From Thermodesulfobacteriota bacterium (GTDB lineage: Bacteria; Desulfobacterota; RBG-13-43-22): 9,741 bases of DNA. Shown here piece after piece: positions 6,855 through 9,741 of this stretch. The notes under the pieces are model-generated. The model did no database searches and was not told the DNA's origin. It saw only the letters and a program-made list of their open reading frames with translations. Position numbers and translations under genes: made by a program. Where the stretch lies: the NCBI GenBank assembly GCA_025454185.1, contig JALOOY010000021.1, positions 1 to 9,741 on the forward strand, given 5' to 3'. The stretch's first letter is position 1, and each line of letters begins with the position of its first letter.

Positions 6855-6901
6855 AAAAAGCCAAGGGGGTTCCCCAACCCCTCCAGGCGGGGGAACCCCC
6901 T
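6855..6901 (-). terminator. Intrinsic-terminator-like hairpin after flgE
   Basis: Perfect 12-bp arms, AGGGGGTTCCCC at 6864-6875 and GGGGAACCCCCT at 6890-6901, enclose a 14-nt loop. On the minus strand the stem is followed after 4 nt by a run of five T (6859-6855). This fits termination of the fliK-flgD-flgE transcript before the fliL promoter region. The T run is short and slightly displaced, and the hairpin lies about 220 nt after the flgE stop, so it could instead be a repeat or an mRNA-stabilising structure. Confidence 0.6.
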
Positions 6902-6960
6902 CATTTAACCGCCATGCCGGGGCGGGCGGCCGCGAAGGATGAAAATGGTCATTCAGAGGC

Positions 6961-7005
6961 GGGCGGGGATTAACGGCTCGACTGAGCTCGCCGAAGTCCC
7001 CGCCC
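6961..7005. repeat. GC-rich inverted repeat, possible interspersed element
   Basis: Perfect 9-bp arms, GGGCGGGGA at 6961-6969 and TCCCCGCCC at 6997-7005, enclose 27 nt that contain a second small stem GCTC/GAGC (6976-6979 with 6984-6987). The minus-strand product would be a two-part stem of a kind often seen in short palindromic repeats scattered between genes. There is no T tract after it on the minus strand, so it is not a clear terminator. Only one copy is in the window. Confidence 0.5.
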
Positions 7006-7060
7006 CTACACCAGAGCGAAAAGCTTCTTCGCTGAAAACCAAAAGGTATTTTCGTATTGA

Positions 7061-7095
7061 TTCAATGTTCGATGTTGGACGTTCGATGTTCGATG
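7061..7095. repeat. Tandem 7-bp repeat, five units
   Basis: Five consecutive heptamers read TTCAATG, TTCGATG, TTGGACG, TTCGATG and TTCGATG, with a decayed sixth unit (CTCGTCT) after them. Three units are identical and the others differ at one or two positions. The array begins 24 nt beyond the flgE stop. The 7-bp period is not a codon multiple and no reading frame uses it. Similar GTTCGATG-type arrays are, from memory, common between genes in Desulfobacterota. Confidence 0.75.
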
Positions 7096-7118
7096 CTCGT
7101 CTATTTTCGAACTAACGC

Positions 7119-8417
7119 TTACCGGATATTCTGCACGGCCTGCATCATTTCATCGGCCATGGAAATGACCTTGGCATTGGCCTGGTAGGCCCGCTGGACG
7201 ATGATCATCTTGATGAGTTCGGTGGCCAGATCCACGTTGGCCTCCTCGAGCATGGTGGCGTTTACCTTCCCGGCCCCGCCTTCACCAGGCTTGTTGTACA
7301 GGGGGTCGCCGGAAGCTATGGTGGCCTGGTACAGGGTTAACCCTTTCCGCTCCAGGCCGCTCAGGCTCTTGAAATCGGCCAGGGTCATGCGATACAGCGG
7401 CTTGATGGTGCCGTTGGAGTAGGAGGCCACCACATTCCCCAGCTCGTCGATGCCCACGGAAACGGCGCTGCCCGAAGGGTAACCGTTTTGAGTGATGTCC
7501 TGGGTCGTAGAAGGGGAATCATAGGAAACGCTGCCGGTAAAGTCGATATTGGTCGCCGTGGGGGAAGCGCCGTTGGCAAAGGTGCCGCTGGGCAACCCGC
7601 CGGCTACATAAAAGGGGACGGGGACAAACGCGGGATCCAAGGCCCCCGTGTTGGGATCGAAGGACAGGGCGCCGGCCCCGGACCCGTAGAGCACGGGGGT
7701 GCCGGCCGTTCCACCGGTAACCTCGGCACCGTCGATCAGGGCATTCCACGACCAGGTCGAAGGCGCCGTTTTGGTGAAATAGACCTGGACCACATGGGCC
7801 GCTCCCAGGGAATCGTAGATGGTTACCGGAGCGGAGTAATTGAAGTTGGCCGGGCCGGGAGGCATGGCCCAGACCTTGTCCTCGTCCGAGGCGTTCAGGT
7901 TCAGGGTCATGGTCACGTCGGTGGTGGCCAGGGGCGGGTTGATCCCGTTGGCCGTTACCTGGATGTCTACCAGTGTTTCCTCGAGGGCCATGTTCCCCGT
8001 GGTGGTGTCTATCCCGTATTTATAGCCCTGGAGGCGGTAACCCTGGGCGTTGATATAATAGCCTTCGTTGTCAATGGTCAGATGGCCGTCCCGGGTATAA
8101 TACTCGGCGCCGGTCTTGGAGTCCCGCACCACGAACAGGCCGTTGCCGTTGATGGCCACGTCCGACCCGGAGCCGGTGGTCTTGAAGGTCCCCTGGGTGT
8201 AATTGACGTCCACGGCCTGGGTCTTGGCCCCGGCCCCGACCCGGTTGCCGCCCATGACCCCGGTCAGGCTCAGGCCGAGGACGTCGGCAAAAAAGATGGA
8301 GCTGCTCTTATATCCCGTCGTATTGATGTTGGCCACGTTGTCCCCCAGGACCCCCATGGCCGTGCCGCTGGTGTCCAGGCCGCTGAGCCCGGTATAAAAC
8401 GCTGATGAAACCGACAT
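7119..8417 (-). CDS. flgE: FlgE, flagellar hook protein
   Basis: FlgE polymerises outside the cell into the flexible hook joining rod and filament; it is exported by the type III gate encoded nearby. The 432-residue length is within the usual range. The N-terminal rod/hook helix is clear (SAFYTGLSGLDTSGTAMGVL, about 5-24), followed by the signature NVANINTTGYK (about 28-38). The middle holds the beta-rich FlgE D2-type region (about 165-300, with VTIYDSLGAAHVVQVYFTKT). The C-terminal helix block (LEEANVDLATELIKMIIVQR, then AYQANAKVISMADEMM) matches the family. The C-terminus is slightly unusual in ending QNIR. It follows flgD by 21 nt and has the strongest ribosome site in the window, fitting a protein needed in many copies. 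Confidence 0.97.
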   Translation of the reverse strand: MSVSSAFYTGLSGLDTSGTAMGVLGDNVANINTTGYKSSSIFFADVLGLSLTGVMGGNRVGAGAKTQAVDVNYTQGTFKTTGSGSDVAINGNGLFVVRDSKTGAEYYTRDGHLTIDNEGYYINAQGYRLQGYKYGIDTTTGNMALEETLVDIQVTANGINPPLATTDVTMTLNLNASDEDKVWAMPPGPANFNYSAPVTIYDSLGAAHVVQVYFTKTAPSTWSWNALIDGAEVTGGTAGTPVLYGSGAGALSFDPNTGALDPAFVPVPFYVAGGLPSGTFANGASPTATNIDFTGSVSYDSPSTTQDITQNGYPSGSAVSVGIDELGNVVASYSNGTIKPLYRMTLADFKSLSGLERKGLTLYQATIASGDPLYNKPGEGGAGKVNATMLEEANVDLATELIKMIIVQRAYQANAKVISMADEMMQAVQNIR

Positions 8418-8422
8418 GACAA

Positions 8423-8431
8423 ACCTCCTTA
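8423..8431 (-). promoter_or_regulatory. Consensus ribosome binding site of flgE
   Basis: The minus strand reads TAAGGAGGT, a full match to the 16S anti-Shine-Dalgarno, ending 5 nt before the flgE ATG. It is clearly better than the sites of the export-gate genes, consistent with high production of hook subunits from a shared mRNA. Confidence 0.85.
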
Positions 8432-8438
8432 AGTTGAG

Positions 8439-9107
8439 TTACGCCAGAATGGCGATGATTTCCGACAAACGCACTTGTTTGGTTCCGATTTTCAGCAGGG
8501 GACCCGCGGAATCGAAGGACACCCCGTCTACCTTACCCGTCATGGTGGTCGTTACCGGGATGGATTGGTCTTTCTCATCCAGGGCCGTAACCCGGAAACT
8601 GTACTGCCCGTCCGGCAGGGCGGTGCCGCCGAGATTTTTCCCGTCCCAGGCCAGCTTTTGTTTGGTGGTATCCTGGCGGCCCAGTTCCAGGGTCCGGACC
8701 AGGCCGCCGCGGGCATCGAAGATATTGATGGCTACCCGGCCCGGTTTTTCCAGTTGATAAAAACCCTCGGATACCTTTCCCGCGCTGACGGTCAGTCCAT
8801 TCCCGTTGACTTCCACCTGCTTGCCCACCAGGGCCCCGGCCTGTAGATTGTTGGCGGCCACCTGGCTGGTCTCCATGTTCTTCAGAGAGTCGGTCATTTT
8901 ATTCATGCCTTCCACCAGACTGAACTGGGCCATCTGGGAGGCCATTTGGTAGTTGTCCATGGGCTCCATGGGGTCCTGAAATTTGAGCTGGGCCACAAAC
9001 AGCTTCAAAAAATCCACCTGATCCAACGAAGTCTTGCCGATGGCTCCGGTAGGCTGGGTGACGGCGGCAGCGTTGGCTGCGCTGCTATTCAATGCGGAGA
9101 GGGCCAT
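8439..9107 (-). CDS. flgD: FlgD, hook capping / assembly scaffold protein
   Basis: FlgD forms the temporary cap at the tip of the growing hook that lets FlgE subunits polymerise. The 222-residue length is typical. The N-terminal signature VDFLKLFVAQLKFQDPMEPM (about 32-51), continuing DNYQMASQMAQFSLVEGMNKM (about 52-72), is diagnostic. It is followed by a variable stretch, then a FlgD tudor/Ig-like C-terminal domain from about residue 90 (GALVGKQVEVNG), with GQYSFRVTALDE near 165-177. The first residues are Ala/Ser rich, as for an exported substrate without a cleaved signal. The ATG at 9107 has AAGGAG at 9114-9119, 6 nt upstream, and lies 21 nt after the fliK stop. The flgE start follows 21 nt beyond its own stop. 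Confidence 0.97.
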   Translation of the reverse strand: MALSALNSSAANAAAVTQPTGAIGKTSLDQVDFLKLFVAQLKFQDPMEPMDNYQMASQMAQFSLVEGMNKMTDSLKNMETSQVAANNLQAGALVGKQVEVNGNGLTVSAGKVSEGFYQLEKPGRVAINIFDARGGLVRTLELGRQDTTKQKLAWDGKNLGGTALPDGQYSFRVTALDEKDQSIPVTTTMTGKVDGVSFDSAGPLLKIGTKQVRLSEIIAILA

Positions 9108-9128
9108 TTTCTGCTCCTTTGCGGCAGG

Positions 9129-9741
9129 CTATATCCAGGTGTCGATATAGCGGTTGCCGTTTTGAAATAGACTGATTGGTCTTTCGGGTTCCCCGGACCA
9201 GGCCGTTTCCGGCCCGCCGCTGGGGCCCTGGTCCTTGGGTCCCTCCCAGGCCGGGTGTCGTCCCTGGGCGAAGCGCTCCTCCGAAAACGATTTCAGATCG
9301 GGCTGTAGCGCCACCTCGAAGCGGTCCAGCCGGAAGCCTTCCTGTTCCAGGGCCTTGTGGAGCTGCCCCTGCTGCGTGTCCAGCAGCCCCTTGGTAGCCG
9401 GGTTATCCGTCCAGACCTGGGCCTCGACGGTCTGACGGTTGCGGTGCAGTTCCAGGAAAATCGTCCCCAGGTGGGGTGGATCCAGGGTGATCTGGATCTT
9501 TTCCTCGCCCCGGTGCAGGGACCAGACCAGCCCCCGGCTGACCTGTCGAAACAGCGGCTGCGTTTCTTCAGCCCGGTCCGTGAAGGCGGCGCTGGACGGA
9601 GGACCGTTGATTTTGGCTGCCGGTTCCGACCGTTGCCTTTCCAGAGGGTGGCCGGTTGTCATTTCCGTTCCTGGAGGCATGGAGGCCTTCGGCCCGGGAG
9701 ACCCTTCCGGGGGAATAACGAATTTTCCTTCGGCCGGGGTC
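9129..9741 (-). CDS. fliK: FliK, hook-length control protein (partial, C-terminal part; 5' end off window)
   Basis: FliK is the secreted molecular ruler that, when the hook reaches its length, acts on FlhB to switch export specificity. The frame stays open past the right edge, so an ATG at 9680 is internal rather than the start. About 204 residues are visible. The conserved C-terminal switch domain is seen as IQITLDPPHLGTIFLELHRN, a beta segment with AQVWTDNPATKGLLDTQQGQ, then LHKALEQEGFRLDRFEVAL, matching the Flg_hook pattern of LxPxxLG and LxxxLxxxG(F/L)xLxxxxV. A low-complexity Pro/Gly/Glu-rich stretch precedes it and a Gln/Gly/Pro-rich tail follows, both usual for this poorly conserved family. 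Context directly before flgD and flgE supports it. Confidence 0.9.
   Translation of the reverse strand, partial: TPAEGKFVIPPEGSPGPKASMPPGTEMTTGHPLERQRSEPAAKINGPPSSAAFTDRAEETQPLFRQVSRGLVWSLHRGEEKIQITLDPPHLGTIFLELHRNRQTVEAQVWTDNPATKGLLDTQQGQLHKALEQEGFRLDRFEVALQPDLKSFSEERFAQGRHPAWEGPKDQGPSGGPETAWSGEPERPISLFQNGNRYIDTWI

Larger units (their letters stand above)
6611..7118. other. 508-bp gene-free flgE-fliL intergenic region
   Basis: No credible gene is seen on either strand. In transcription order the region holds the heptamer array, the GC-rich inverted repeat, the terminator-like hairpin, the two dyad activator candidates, the AT-rich stretch and the sigma-54 promoter, all listed separately. 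It is by far the longest gap in the window, where other junctions are 21 nt or less. Genes found here in some bacteria (flbD, motA, motB) are absent. Confidence 0.85.

Noticed and set aside
6773..6904. Minus-strand frame of about 43 codons (ATG at 6904)
   Set aside because: No ribosome site precedes it, it runs through the terminator hairpin, and its product is Pro/Leu/Gly-rich with no recognisable pattern.
6657..6908. Plus-strand frame of 83 codons in the flgE-fliL gap
   Set aside because: It starts with GTG inside the -24 box, crosses the AT-rich stretch, the dyads and the terminator-like hairpin, has no ribosome site, and its product looks random.
9129..9680. FliK as a complete 183-residue protein starting at the ATG at 9680
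   Set aside because: The reading frame continues without a stop to the window edge. FliK proteins are much longer with an N-terminal ruler region, so this ATG is internal.

Overview
The whole window is one block of flagellar genes, all on the minus strand, so transcription runs from high to low coordinates. Twelve genes are recognisable from protein motifs: fliK (5' part off the right edge), flgD, flgE, then a 508-bp gap, then fliL, fliM, fliN, fliO, fliP, fliQ, fliR, flhB and flhA (3' part off the left edge). No rRNA, tRNA, CRISPR array, insertion sequence or phage gene was seen.

Organism: the DNA is GC-rich and the order fliK-flgD-flgE / fliL-M-N-O-P-Q-R-flhB-flhA, with FliN lacking a CheC domain, a separate fliO, and a near-perfect sigma-54 promoter before fliL, suggests a Gram-negative bacterium with sigma-54 control of flagella. 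Desulfobacterota (former Deltaproteobacteria) is my best guess, at about 0.6. This is inferred from gene order, composition and promoter type; no marker gene is present.

Layout: 9741-7119 encodes hook assembly: FliK (hook-length control), FlgD (hook cap) and FlgE (hook subunit), spaced 21 nt apart, with a very strong Shine-Dalgarno site at flgE. The gap 7118-6611 holds, in transcription order, a 7-bp tandem repeat, a GC-rich inverted repeat, a 12-bp-stem terminator-like hairpin, two dyad elements 21 bp apart resembling activator sites, an AT-rich stretch, and a -24/-12 promoter. From 6610 to the left edge nine genes are packed with gaps of 2-18 nt or overlaps of 4 and about 11 nt. They encode the basal-body protein FliL, the switch proteins FliM and FliN, and the membrane export gate FliO/P/Q/R with FlhB and FlhA.

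The genes work together as follows. FliP/Q/R/FlhB/FlhA form the export gate, with FliO helping its assembly. The gate exports FlgD, FlgE and FliK, and FliK acting on FlhB switches export from hook to filament substrates. FliM/FliN form the C-ring that sets rotation direction. The window is core flagellar machinery rather than a novel system. The part most worth a second look is the regulatory and repeat content of the flgE-fliL gap.
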